A stretch of 39,725 nucleotides of DNA from contig JAFDWP010000091.1 in assembly GCA_018268435.1 (NCBI GenBank), positions 1-39,725 of the forward strand, written 5' to 3'. Made by a program: the position numbers and the translations under genes. This DNA is from Actinomycetota bacterium. GTDB taxonomy: Bacteria; Actinomycetota; Actinomycetes; Actinomycetales; Microbacteriaceae. A model generated the notes under the pieces. It had not been told where the DNA came from, did not search any database, and saw only the letters and a program-made list of their open reading frames with translations. Every line of letters begins with the position of its first letter. Positions within the stretch are counted from its first letter, which is position 1. This document shows, piece after piece, positions 24,381-32,219 of the stretch.

Positions 24381-25328
24381 TCACCCCGCGCGCTCGCGGT
24401 CGTGCTCCGGCGCTGCCGCGAGCGCGTCGCGTCCGCGGCAGTACTCGGCGAGGTAGTCGCCGACCGCGCGCACCCGGGCGTCCTCCACGGCGCCCGGGGC
24501 GCGGGCGATGACGATGCGCGCCGGGTCGAGGTCGTCCGAGATCGGCACGTACGCGAGCGGCAGGCCGTCGACGCTGCGATCCCCCGCCGGGCGCCCCATG
24601 ATCACGCTGTATCCGAGCCCGCGCGCGACGAGGGACCGGATCGTCTCGGCGTTGGTGCTGCGCCAGCGCACGTCGGGTGCGTGCCCGGCGGCGCGGACGA
24701 GCTCCTCGACGTGGCTGAGGCTGGGCTCGAGGTCCAGCAGGATCGCGGGCTCCTCCGCGACCGCCGCGAGCGAGGTGCTCGCTCGCCCGGCGAGCGGGTG
24801 GTCCGCGGCGAGGACGACGTGCAGACGGGTCCGCCCGATCTCGCGCACCTCGTGGTGCACGGGCATGTGCCTGGCGTACATCACGGCGGCGTCGAGATCG
24901 CCCCGGTCGAGCCTGTCCAGCACCTCGCGGGTGCCAGCCTCGGTGAAGACGAGGTCGACGGAGGGGTGCGCGCGGGCGAAGTGCGCCGCGACCGGCGGCA
25001 GCAGCCAGGGCGACAGCGTGGCGAAGCATCCGATCCGGAGCGTGCCGACGAGCTCCCCGGCGAGCTCGTCGCGCAGGCCGACGAGGCCGTCCCGCAGCCC
25101 GAGCAGCGCGCGGGCGCGCCCTGCCGCTGCCAGCCCCGCCGGGGTGACCGCGGCGCCCCGTCCGCGCCGACGCACCACCAGCTGCAGCCCCAGCGTGCGC
25201 TCCACCTCGTCGATCGCGACCGAGACCGCGCCGGGGGTGAGTCGCAGCCGCCGGGCGGCCTCGCTCACGGAACCCTCCTCGACGACGGCGACGAGCGCCT
25301 CGCACTGACGCATCGTGAGTTCACTCAT
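24381..25328 (-). CDS. LysR-family transcriptional regulator
   Basis: A protein of 315 residues. The N-terminal winged HTH is seen in LTMRQCEALVAVVEEGSVSEAARRLRLTPGAVSVAIDEVERTLG (about residues 4-47). A periplasmic-binding-protein-like effector domain follows (about 90-300), with VGTLRIGCFATLSPWLLPP at its start. Family knowledge: LysR proteins activate divergent target genes with a small-molecule inducer. The neighbour is the second hydroxylase gene, starting 92 nt away on the other strand, so that gene is the likely target. ATG 25328 is used because TAGAAT lies 7 nt before it. The stop lies 1 nt from the reductase stop (convergent). Confidence 0.93.
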   Translation of the reverse strand: MSELTMRQCEALVAVVEEGSVSEAARRLRLTPGAVSVAIDEVERTLGLQLVVRRRGRGAAVTPAGLAAAGRARALLGLRDGLVGLRDELAGELVGTLRIGCFATLSPWLLPPVAAHFARAHPSVDLVFTEAGTREVLDRLDRGDLDAAVMYARHMPVHHEVREIGRTRLHVVLAADHPLAGRASTSLAAVAEEPAILLDLEPSLSHVEELVRAAGHAPDVRWRSTNAETIRSLVARGLGYSVIMGRPAGDRSVDGLPLAYVPISDDLDPARIVIARAPGAVEDARVRAVGDYLAEYCRGRDALAAAPEHDRERAG

Positions 25329-25335
25329 GTTGATG

Positions 25336-25341
25336 ATTCTA
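25336..25341 (-). promoter_or_regulatory. -10 hexamer of the LysR gene (leaderless)
   Basis: The minus strand reads TAGAAT, then 7 nt, then ATG 25328. The surrounding intergenic stretch is AT-rich compared with the genome and probably holds the LysR site for the divergent hydroxylase gene. Confidence 0.5.
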
Positions 25342-25420
25342 AATTGCCAACACACTTCTTTTTGATTGCTTTCACTTGGTGAGCTCGGTGGAATGAACCG
25401 AGACCCTCGAAAGGACGACC

Positions 25421-27061
25421 ATGACCCCTGGATACGACGCGGACGTCATCATCATCGGCGCGGGGCCCGTGGGCCTCACCGCCGCCATGGACCTCGCCGC
25501 CCGCGGCGCGTCCGTCGCGCTCGTCGACGAGCGCGCCTACCTCGAGCCGCCGGCGGTGAAGTCCAACCATGTCGCCTCGCGCACGATGGAGCGGTTCCGC
25601 AGGCTGGGCCTGGCCGACACGATCCGCGATGCCGGACTCCCCCACGACCACCCGCACGACATCGCGTTCCTCACCACGCTCAGCGGCACCGAGCTCGGCC
25701 GCATCGTGCTGCCCTCCCGCGACGGGCGTCGCACCGGCCAGTCCGGCGCCGACACCGCCTGGGCGACCCCGGAGCCGCCGCACCGGATCAACCAGACCTT
25801 CCTCGAGCCGATCCTCGCCCGCCACGTCGCCGGACTCGACGCGGTGCGAGCGCACTATGAGCACAGCTGCGTCGCGCTGGAGCAGGACGACCAGGGCGTG
25901 ACCGTCACGATCGTGCCCGTGGCCGGCGGCGCGGAGTCCACCCTCCGCGGGAAGTACCTCATCGGCGCGGACGGCGCGCGCTCGTTCACCCGCAAGCAGA
26001 TCGGGGCGAAGCTGTCCGGCGATGCCGTGCTCAGCCACGTGCAGTCCACGTGCATCCGCGCCCCGCACCTGTACGACCGTCTTCGGGGCGAGCGGGCGTG
26101 GTGCTACTACACCTACAACCCGCGCCGCAACGGCCACGTCTTCACAATCGACGGCACCGGCACCTTCCTCGTGCACAACTACCTCACCGAGGCCGAGTTC
26201 GACGCAGGCGACGTCGACAGGGACGCCTCGATCCGCACGATCCTGGGCGTGGACGACGACTTCGCGTTCGAGGTCGTCTCGAATGAGGACTGGGTCGCGC
26301 GGCGCCTCGTGGTCGACCGGATGCGCGACGGACGCGTGTTCCTCGCCGGTGATGCCGCACACCTCTGGGTGCCGTATGCCGGCTTCGGCATGAACGCGGG
26401 AATCGCCGACGCCCTCGACCTGACCTGGCTCCTCGGCGCCGTGCTCGCGGGCTGGGGCGATGAGCGCATGCTGGACGCCTACGAGGCGGAGCGCGGCCCG
26501 CTCACCGCCCAGGTGTCGCACTTCGCGATGGGGCACCAGCGCAAGGTGAGCCAGGCGGAGGTGCCCGCCGAGATCGAGGACGACTCCGCCGCGGGCGCCG
26601 CGGCGCGCGACGAGATCGGGCGCCGCGCGTACGAGCTCAACGTGCAGCAGTTCGCCGCGGAGGGACTGAACTTCGGGTACAGCTACGACGCGTCCCCGAT
26701 CATCGCCTACGACGGGGCGGCCGCCCCGGCCTACGACATGGGGCATGCAACCGCGTCCACGGTGCCGGGCTGCCGTGCACCCCATCTGTGGCTCGCCGAC
26801 GGATCCAGCCTGTACGACCACCTGGGTCAGGGGTACAGCGTGATCGCGCTCGCCGAGCCGACTGCGCTGGCGGGGCTGCGCAGCGCCGCCAGCGGCGCCG
26901 GAGTGCCGCTGCAGGTGATCGACGCCCGCGGCGCAGCGGGCGCCGAGGCGTACGACACGGAGTACGTGATCGTCCGGGAGGACCAGCAGATCGCGTGGCG
27001 CGGCGCGACCGCTCCGGAGGACCCCGCCGCGCTCGTCAGGCTGCTGCGCGGCGCGGTCTGA
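25421..27061 (+). CDS. FAD-dependent aromatic hydroxylase (MhpA/PheA-like)
   Basis: A protein of 546 residues. FAD motifs are VIIIGAGPVGLTAAMDLAARG (about 6-26), LIGADGARSFTRKQIG (DG motif), and RVFLAGDAAHLWVPYAGFGMNAGIADALDL. It lacks the operator seen in front of the hydroxylase 1 gene, so it is regulated separately, probably by the divergent LysR protein. It should add a hydroxyl group to a phenolic or hydroxyaromatic acid. ATG 25421 has the Shine-Dalgarno AAAGGA. The C-terminus holds a thioredoxin-like fold, as in other group A flavin monooxygenases. A 19-bp bidirectional hairpin follows. Confidence 0.9.
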   Translation: MTPGYDADVIIIGAGPVGLTAAMDLAARGASVALVDERAYLEPPAVKSNHVASRTMERFRRLGLADTIRDAGLPHDHPHDIAFLTTLSGTELGRIVLPSRDGRRTGQSGADTAWATPEPPHRINQTFLEPILARHVAGLDAVRAHYEHSCVALEQDDQGVTVTIVPVAGGAESTLRGKYLIGADGARSFTRKQIGAKLSGDAVLSHVQSTCIRAPHLYDRLRGERAWCYYTYNPRRNGHVFTIDGTGTFLVHNYLTEAEFDAGDVDRDASIRTILGVDDDFAFEVVSNEDWVARRLVVDRMRDGRVFLAGDAAHLWVPYAGFGMNAGIADALDLTWLLGAVLAGWGDERMLDAYEAERGPLTAQVSHFAMGHQRKVSQAEVPAEIEDDSAAGAAARDEIGRRAYELNVQQFAAEGLNFGYSYDASPIIAYDGAAAPAYDMGHATASTVPGCRAPHLWLADGSSLYDHLGQGYSVIALAEPTALAGLRSAASGAGVPLQVIDARGAAGAEAYDTEYVIVREDQQIAWRGATAPEDPAALVRLLRGAV

Positions 27062-27063
27062 GC

Positions 27064-27104
27064 ACGACGGAGCCCCCGAGTCATCGACTCGGGGGCTCCG
27101 TCGT
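27064..27104. terminator. 19-bp perfect bidirectional terminator hairpin
   Basis: The arms ACGACGGAGCCCCCGAGTC and GACTCGGGGGCTCCGTCGT pair perfectly around the 3-nt loop ATC. It lies between the convergent hydroxylase 2 and Rieske genes. Confidence 0.85.
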
Positions 27105-27111
27105 TCCCGCG

Positions 27112-27480
27112 TCACACGCTGATGACGACGTCCTCGCCCTCGACGCGCAGCGGCACGGCGATCAGGCCGATCGACCCCTGTACGACGTGCTTGCCGGTGA
27201 GGACGTCGAACTCGAATCCGTGCCAGGGGCACACGATGCTCTTCTCCTCCGCGGAGATGCCGGGATTCGCGCGCTTGCGCTCGTCGACGACCTCGATCGT
27301 CCGGGGCAGGAACTTGCCCTGGCAGACCGGGCCACCCTGGTGCGGGCAGAGATTCCGCCAGGCGCGCAGCTCATCGCCGACGCTGTACAGGCCGACCTCG
27401 ACACCGCCCGCCTCGACGACGATCTTGCCGCGTTCGCGCAGATCCGCCAGCGAGGCCACGGTGATGTCGCGGCGGCTCAT
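27112..27480 (-). CDS. Rieske-type [2Fe-2S] ferredoxin
   Basis: A protein of 122 residues. The cluster ligands are Cys45 and His47 in NLCPHQGGP, and Cys84 and His87 in VCPWHGFEF. The linker between the two pairs is 36 residues, longer than the roughly 16 of BphA3-type ferredoxins. It should carry electrons, probably from the reductase encoded at 23249-24379. Start ATG 27480 overlaps the stop of the small unknown gene (ATGA), so the three genes amidohydrolase, unknown and Rieske form one operon. Confidence 0.92.
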   Translation of the reverse strand: MSRRDITVASLADLRERGKIVVEAGGVEVGLYSVGDELRAWRNLCPHQGGPVCQGKFLPRTIEVVDERKRANPGISAEEKSIVCPWHGFEFDVLTGKHVVQGSIGLIAVPLRVEGEDVVISV

Positions 27481-27803
27481 TCGGCCCTCCGGTACCAGAT
27501 CGCCATGTCGAACAGGTTCACGTCCGCGGCATCGAGCAGCGCCGTGACGAGCACCACGGTCTCCGTGGCGTTCAGCGCGTCCGGGCGGATCGGCCAGGGC
27601 TGCTTGCCGAGGCGGTCGACCTTGGCCTGGAACAGGTGCGCGGCGCTGTACAGCGCCTCGGCGATGCTCTCGTCGTCCACGGCGGCGCCCAGCCGCGCGG
27701 AGACGACGTCCGCCGTCGCCGCGCGCAGCGCCTCCACGGCGGTGCGCAGCGCGACGATGCGCGGGTCGTCGGTGGTGGTCGTGGTGGTGGTGGTGTCGTT
27801 CAT
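27477..27803 (-). CDS. Unknown 108-residue protein with poly-Thr start
   Basis: A protein of 108 residues that I do not recognise. The N-terminus is MNDTTTTTTTTDD, encoded by four ACC, one ACG and three ACC codons. The rest is predicted helical, with ADVVSARLGAAVDDESIAEALYSAAHLFQAKVDRL and a C-terminal LLDAADVNLFDMAIWYRRAE. No enzymatic motif or cysteine is visible. The length and the place between the amidohydrolase (1-nt overlap, TGATG) and the Rieske protein (4-nt overlap) suggest a subunit or chaperone of one of them. It does not resemble the LigA alpha subunit of protocatechuate 4,5-dioxygenase. Confidence 0.8.
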   Translation of the reverse strand: MNDTTTTTTTTDDPRIVALRTAVEALRAATADVVSARLGAAVDDESIAEALYSAAHLFQAKVDRLGKQPWPIRPDALNATETVVLVTALLDAADVNLFDMAIWYRRAE

Positions 27804-29053
27804 CAGGAAACCCTCGGTCGGCTCTCGAGCACGGCGCGGGCCGCGGGCTTGACGCGGTCGGTCGGCAGATTGAAGAGGCGGGCCGCGTTCAGGCCCAGGA
27901 TGTTGCGCTTCTGCTGTTCGGCGAGGAACGGCAGGTTCGTGATCGTGGATGGGGCGTCCCAGTCCCAGTGCGGCCAGTCGGAGGAGTACAGCAGCTGCGT
28001 CTCCGCGTTGAACGACTTCATGGTCGCCTCGAGGAGCTCCATGTTCGTGCGCTCCATGGGCTGCGTCGTGTACCACATGTCCTTCATGTACTCGCTCGGC
28101 ATCTTGGTCAGGCCGGGGGCCTCGCTCGGGCGCATCAGGACCTCGTGATCGAGGCGCTGCATGAGGAACGGGATCCAGGCCAGACCCGACTCCACCCAGA
28201 GCATCTTGATCTTCGGGAAGCGCTCCGGCATCGCGTTGATGATCCAGTTCGTGACGTGGATCTGGTTGTAGTGCGTGAACGAGAGCGCGTGCATCGAGAG
28301 GAAGCGATTCAGCTGCGCGAAGGAGGGATCCCCCCAGTGATAGCCGGAGTGGAATGCGAGCGGCTTGCCGCTGTCCTCGATGAGCGAGTACAGCCGCAGG
28401 TACACGTCGGAGTGGACCGGGTTGTTGCGCGTCGAGCACACCGTGTAGCCGATGATGTCGTCGTGGTCCGCGTACCGCTCGACGAGCTCCTCGCACGCCT
28501 CCGGGGTGTTGTAGGGCAGGTAGAGCATGCCCTTCAGACGCGGATCCTGCGGCAGCACGATCTCGGTCAGCCAGCGGTTGAACGCGCCGGCGAGGGCGAC
28601 CTCGATCTCGGGCTGCGGATGCATGCCCAGCAGCAGCATCGCGCTCGGGAAGACCACCTGATAGTCCAGGCCCATCGAATCCATGCCGCGCTTGGCGGCG
28701 ACGACGAAGGGGTGCCCCTCGTCGTGGGGCGTGTGCTCCTTGCGCCCCTGGTGACCGATGCGTCCACCCACGGACTGCTGCGACAGCCCGGGCGTGATGT
28801 TCAGCAGCGCGTTGCTGCCGCCGAACCCGTTGAACTGAGTCATGCCGAGGTCGCGCCAGTAGTCGTTGTCGACCAGGCTGAGCACCTCGTCCCAGAAGTG
28901 GTCCTCCGACACGTGCGCGTCGATGTCGACCACGAAGTAGTCGTCGTACGCCGCCTCCGCCTGTTGTGCCGCGTGCGCGAGCACGTCGCGGCTGTCGGAT
29001 CGGGGCCCGAAGTCCGCGAGTTCTCGGACATCTTCGGATGCCGTGGAATCCAT
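27803..29053 (-). CDS. ACMSD-like amidohydrolase family protein (possible decarboxylase)
   Basis: A protein of 416 residues of the amidohydrolase-2 (ACMSD/LigW/gamma-resorcylate decarboxylase) class. The metal-binding start is VVDIDAHVSED (a D-x-H variant of the usual HxH), followed by AFHSGYHWGD, ESGLAWIPF and SSDWPHWDWD, which provide the further His and Asp ligands. Family knowledge: members decarboxylate hydroxyaromatic acids or hydrolyse lactones with one divalent metal. Inference: it removes a carboxyl group from, or opens, an intermediate of this pathway. It starts the operon with the 108-residue protein and the Rieske ferredoxin, divergent from a GntR gene. Confidence 0.85.
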   Translation of the reverse strand: MDSTASEDVRELADFGPRSDSRDVLAHAAQQAEAAYDDYFVVDIDAHVSEDHFWDEVLSLVDNDYWRDLGMTQFNGFGGSNALLNITPGLSQQSVGGRIGHQGRKEHTPHDEGHPFVVAAKRGMDSMGLDYQVVFPSAMLLLGMHPQPEIEVALAGAFNRWLTEIVLPQDPRLKGMLYLPYNTPEACEELVERYADHDDIIGYTVCSTRNNPVHSDVYLRLYSLIEDSGKPLAFHSGYHWGDPSFAQLNRFLSMHALSFTHYNQIHVTNWIINAMPERFPKIKMLWVESGLAWIPFLMQRLDHEVLMRPSEAPGLTKMPSEYMKDMWYTTQPMERTNMELLEATMKSFNAETQLLYSSDWPHWDWDAPSTITNLPFLAEQQKRNILGLNAARLFNLPTDRVKPAARAVLESRPRVS

Positions 29054-29080
29054 CGGCAGCTCCTCTCATCATCGGTGATC

Positions 29081-29093
29081 TATAAAATGTATA
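29081..29093. promoter_or_regulatory. AT-rich dyad in the amidohydrolase/GntR intergenic gap
   Basis: TATAAAATGTATA, an imperfect palindrome in a 71-nt gap between divergent genes. It lies 28-40 nt upstream of the amidohydrolase start and 32-44 nt upstream of the GntR start. It is a likely GntR operator and promoter, but the boundaries are uncertain. Confidence 0.45.
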
Positions 29094-29112
29094 ACAGTTT
29101 TGATTCTGGCGC

Positions 29113-29118
29113 TACGAT
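29113..29118 (+). promoter_or_regulatory. -10 hexamer of the GntR gene (leaderless)
   Basis: TACGAT, then 6 nt, then ATG 29125. No Shine-Dalgarno is present. Confidence 0.55.
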
Positions 29119-29124
29119 CGAGCC

Positions 29125-29811
29125 ATGGCACGTATGCGCTCCAGCCTCGCGATCGTGGACGAACTGCGGGCTCAGATCTTCGCCGGCATGCGCGCCGGCG
29201 ACCGCCTGGGCACGGAGGTCGAGCTCGCCGAGCGGTTCGGCGTGAGCCGGATCACGATGCGCGACGCCGTGCGGGCCCTCGAGGCCGAGGGGCTCGTCGA
29301 GGTGTCGGTGGGAACGCGCGGCGGGCTCCGGGTGGCGGACGGCGACGCCGGCCGCGCCACGGAGGCGCTCTCCGCGCAGCTGTATCTGCAGGAGCTCACC
29401 TGGCAGGAGCTCGTCGACGCCATGGCGGTGCTGGAGACCGCAACCGTACGGCTCGCCGCCGAGCGCGCCACGCCGGAGGACGTCGTGCGCCTCGGGGCCC
29501 TGATCGAGCACCCGCTCTCCGCGCACGACGCCGACTTCACCGATCAGGCGCTGGACTTCCACCAGGTGCTCGCCCAGATCGGCGGGAACCGCGCCCTCCT
29601 GGCCGCGGTCCGGGCGTTGCGCGGCGCCCAGCGACGCCTGTTCGCCGCGGACAACACGGCCGACACCGCCGCGAGCGTGACCGAGATGCACGGACGCATC
29701 CACGCCGGGATCGCCGCCGGGGACGCGGATGCGGCCGCCGAGGCCATGTCCGAGCACCTCGGCAGACTGCGCGACGCGGCCGGCCGGCATCGCTCGGCCG
29801 ACCGCGTCTGA
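29125..29811 (+). CDS. GntR-family regulator (FadR subfamily)
   Basis: A protein of 228 residues. The winged HTH is in RLGTEVELAERFGVSRITMRDAVRALEAEGLVEV (about 30-64). An all-helical FCD-type effector domain follows (about 90-220). It probably binds a carboxylic acid intermediate and represses or modulates the divergent amidohydrolase operon. The gene has a leaderless promoter (TACGAT, 6 nt before ATG). The dyad at 29081-29093 is a candidate operator. Confidence 0.92.
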   Translation: MARMRSSLAIVDELRAQIFAGMRAGDRLGTEVELAERFGVSRITMRDAVRALEAEGLVEVSVGTRGGLRVADGDAGRATEALSAQLYLQELTWQELVDAMAVLETATVRLAAERATPEDVVRLGALIEHPLSAHDADFTDQALDFHQVLAQIGGNRALLAAVRALRGAQRRLFAADNTADTAASVTEMHGRIHAGIAAGDADAAAEAMSEHLGRLRDAAGRHRSADRV

Positions 29812-29818
29812 TCGCCGC

Positions 29819-30982
29819 TCAGGCGGCGGAGAGGGCGTTGACGGTGCGCACCGCCTCGGTCGCGTAGGGGGCGCGGCCGTCCTCCGCGTCGACGACGACG
29901 GCGCCGGACGAGCGGACCGTGAAGGTCAGCTCCTCCCCCGCGACCGGCGCGCCGAGTCCGAGGCGCTCCAGGTCGGATCGTTCGATGCGCGCCCGGATCT
30001 TCTGCCCCGCGGCATCGAGCAGCAGGTTGATCGCGCTGCCGACGAACGTGGACCGTGCCACGACCCCTCGGAACGCGTTCGGTGCGCCGGTGGCGGGCTC
30101 CAGGTGCACGTGCGAGGAGCGGAACGCGACCTGCACCGCGGCGCCGATCTTCCGATCAGCCCCGGCCTGGGCGGTGATGACGAGCGGGCCGTCCGCGAGG
30201 CGCACGTCCACGAGCTCGCCGTGGGATCCGACGATCTCGCCGCCGAGCACGTTCGCGAAGCCCATGAAGTCGGCCACGTAGGCGGTGCGGGGACGGTCGT
30301 ACAGCTCCGCCGGCGCGCCGTCCTGCACGATGCGTCCGTGGTTCATCACGATGATGCGGTCTGAGAGCGTGATCGCCTCCTCCTGATCGTGCGTGACGTA
30401 GACGGACGTCGTCTCGTAGCGGTCGTGCAGCGCGCGCACCTGCTGCCCCATCGCGTAGCGCAGCTTCGTGTCGAGGTTCGACAGCGGCTCGTCGTAGAAG
30501 ATGATCCCGGGACGCGCCGCGAGCGCGCGGGCGAGCGCCACGCGCTGCTGCTGCCCGCCCGACAGCGCCGTGGCGGGCCGGTCGCCGAACTCGCCGAGGC
30601 CCACGGCCTCGAGCACCTCGGCGATCCGCGCGTTGCGCTCGGATCCGCGCATGCCCTGCACCCGAAGCGGGTAGGCGACGTTCTCCTTGACGCTCATGTG
30701 CGGCCACAGCGCGTAGCTCTGGAACACCATGCCGACGTGCCGCTTCTCCGGCGGCACGAAGACACCGCGAGAAGTGTCCACGACGGCGCGGTCGCCCATC
30801 GTGATCATCCCGGTGGTGGGATGCTCGAGTCCCGCCAGGCACCGCAGCGTCGTGGTCTTGCCACAACCGGACGGGCCGAGCAGAGTCACGAACTCCCCCG
30901 AATGGATGGTCACGTCGAGACCGTGCAGGGCCGACTTGGAGCCGTAGGTCTTCGTCAGGCCCGCAACACGTACCTCAGTCAT
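29819..30982 (-). CDS. ABC transporter ATP-binding protein (FbpC/PotA-like, with TOBE domain)
   Basis: A protein of 387 residues. Walker A is LLGPSGCGKTTT (about 34-45), Q-loop VFQSYALWPH, signature LSGGQQQRVALARAL, and Walker B GIIFYDEP with switch His in YVTHDQEEA. The C-terminal about 130 residues form the TOBE-type domain seen in FbpC/PotA/MalK. The ATG at 30982 is preferred to GTG 30991 because GAGGAG lies 8 nt upstream of it. It follows the binding-protein gene by 33 nt. It energises the importer encoded with the two genes upstream. Confidence 0.93.
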   Translation of the reverse strand: MTEVRVAGLTKTYGSKSALHGLDVTIHSGEFVTLLGPSGCGKTTTLRCLAGLEHPTTGMITMGDRAVVDTSRGVFVPPEKRHVGMVFQSYALWPHMSVKENVAYPLRVQGMRGSERNARIAEVLEAVGLGEFGDRPATALSGGQQQRVALARALAARPGIIFYDEPLSNLDTKLRYAMGQQVRALHDRYETTSVYVTHDQEEAITLSDRIIVMNHGRIVQDGAPAELYDRPRTAYVADFMGFANVLGGEIVGSHGELVDVRLADGPLVITAQAGADRKIGAAVQVAFRSSHVHLEPATGAPNAFRGVVARSTFVGSAINLLLDAAGQKIRARIERSDLERLGLGAPVAGEELTFTVRSSGAVVVDAEDGRAPYATEAVRTVNALSAA

Positions 30983-31015
30983 CGTGGACACTCCTCATCT
31001 CAGGCGGCGGCCTGG

Positions 31016-32137
31016 TTACTTCTTGAACAGCTTGTCGATCTCGGCGAAGTAGGGCGCATTGAAGGCCGGGTCGGGGTTGGAGAACGGCAGGCGCTTCAGC
31101 GAGTCGAACGCGGGAGCCCCCAGCGGACCGGGCGAGCCCGGCACCAGTCCGTACGAACCGTCGACGTCGGCGAGCACCTTCTGGCCCTCCTCGGTGAACA
31201 GCCAGTTCAGGTACAGCAGCGCAGCGTCGGCGTGCGGCGCGTCCTTCACGTAGCACACCGAGGACGTGGTGAGGAAGTTCCCGCCGTCCTCCAGCGGGAA
31301 CACGATCCCGAGGTGGGCGCCCTTGGCCTTCTGCGTGGCGTAGTAGCCGGAGTAGACGCCGATGCCGATGTCGCCGCGGCCGGCGGCCACGTCGGCGGGC
31401 ACGGCCTGCTCACTGGTGCCGATGACGAGATCCTGCTTCACGAGCTTCTCGAGGTACGGGACGCCGAAGGTGTCCTTGGCCTCGGGGACCTGCAGTCCCA
31501 CCATGAGATAGCGCAGACCGCCCGCGATGGTCGGGTCGCCCATCACGAGCTTGCCCTTCCACTTCGGGTCCAGCAGGTCGTCCCAGGTGGTCGGGATGTC
31601 CTTCTTGCTCACCTTGTCCGTGTTGTAGATGAAGGTGAAGTAGCGGTAGGCGAAGGGCAGCAGGCGCCCCTCCTGCCCGTAGGGGACGTCCCAGCCCGCC
31701 GGGGCGGTCTGGATGTCGGCCTTCGTGCAGACGTCCGGCTTCGCGGCCATCTGGGCGGTGGTCGGGCCGCCCCCGGCGAACAGGTCGGCCACGCGCTGAC
31801 CCGACTGCGCCTCGGCGTCGAGCTTCGTCATGGTCTGCGAGTCCGGCAGATCCTGCGGGACGACCTTGATGCCGGGGAAGCGCTTCGCGAACTCGGCGAA
31901 CATCGGCTTGGACGTCGAGGACGAGGGACCGTACATGACGATGTCGGTCTTCCCGGCCGCGATCGCGGCGTCGTACAGCTTGTTCATGTACTCGTTCGCC
32001 GCCGCAGTGGCGCCGGGGACCGCGATCGGGCCCGTCGTCGCGGGTGCCGCGGCCGTGCCGCCGGAGCAGGCGGCCAGGGCGAACAGGCCCGCGGCCACGG
32101 TGCCGGCGACGATGACACGTCGAATCGGTGTGAACAT
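31016..32137 (-). CDS. ABC transporter substrate-binding lipoprotein (Fe/PotD-type fold)
   Basis: A protein of 373 residues. It has a lipoprotein signal with lipobox LAAC (Cys24 in AACSGG). The class II solute-binding fold is seen in YMNKLYDAAIAAGKTDIVMYGPSSS and GGNFLTTSSVCYVKDAPHADAALLYLNWLF. Members of this group bind ferric iron, thiamine, polyamines, 2-aminoethylphosphonate or organic acids. No tyrosine pair of the FbpA type is obvious to me. In this context an aromatic or short-chain acid is the likely ligand. An ATG at 32140 or 32137 is possible (ATGATG); 32137 gives the better Shine-Dalgarno spacing. Confidence 0.88.
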   Translation of the reverse strand: MFTPIRRVIVAGTVAAGLFALAACSGGTAAAPATTGPIAVPGATAAANEYMNKLYDAAIAAGKTDIVMYGPSSSTSKPMFAEFAKRFPGIKVVPQDLPDSQTMTKLDAEAQSGQRVADLFAGGGPTTAQMAAKPDVCTKADIQTAPAGWDVPYGQEGRLLPFAYRYFTFIYNTDKVSKKDIPTTWDDLLDPKWKGKLVMGDPTIAGGLRYLMVGLQVPEAKDTFGVPYLEKLVKQDLVIGTSEQAVPADVAAGRGDIGIGVYSGYYATQKAKGAHLGIVFPLEDGGNFLTTSSVCYVKDAPHADAALLYLNWLFTEEGQKVLADVDGSYGLVPGSPGPLGAPAFDSLKRLPFSNPDPAFNAPYFAEIDKLFKK

Positions 32138-32219
32138 CATTGTCCTCTCAAGGGGGGATGGTGCAGGGGTGTGGATCAGAGGGGTGGATCAGGGTGGTGC
32201 AGGGTGCCGCCGGGGCCGG

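Noticed and set aside
27477..27803. The 108-residue protein as the LigA alpha subunit of the extradiol dioxygenase
   Set aside because: It shows none of the LigA-type sequence features I know and lies in a different operon on the other side of the importer genes.
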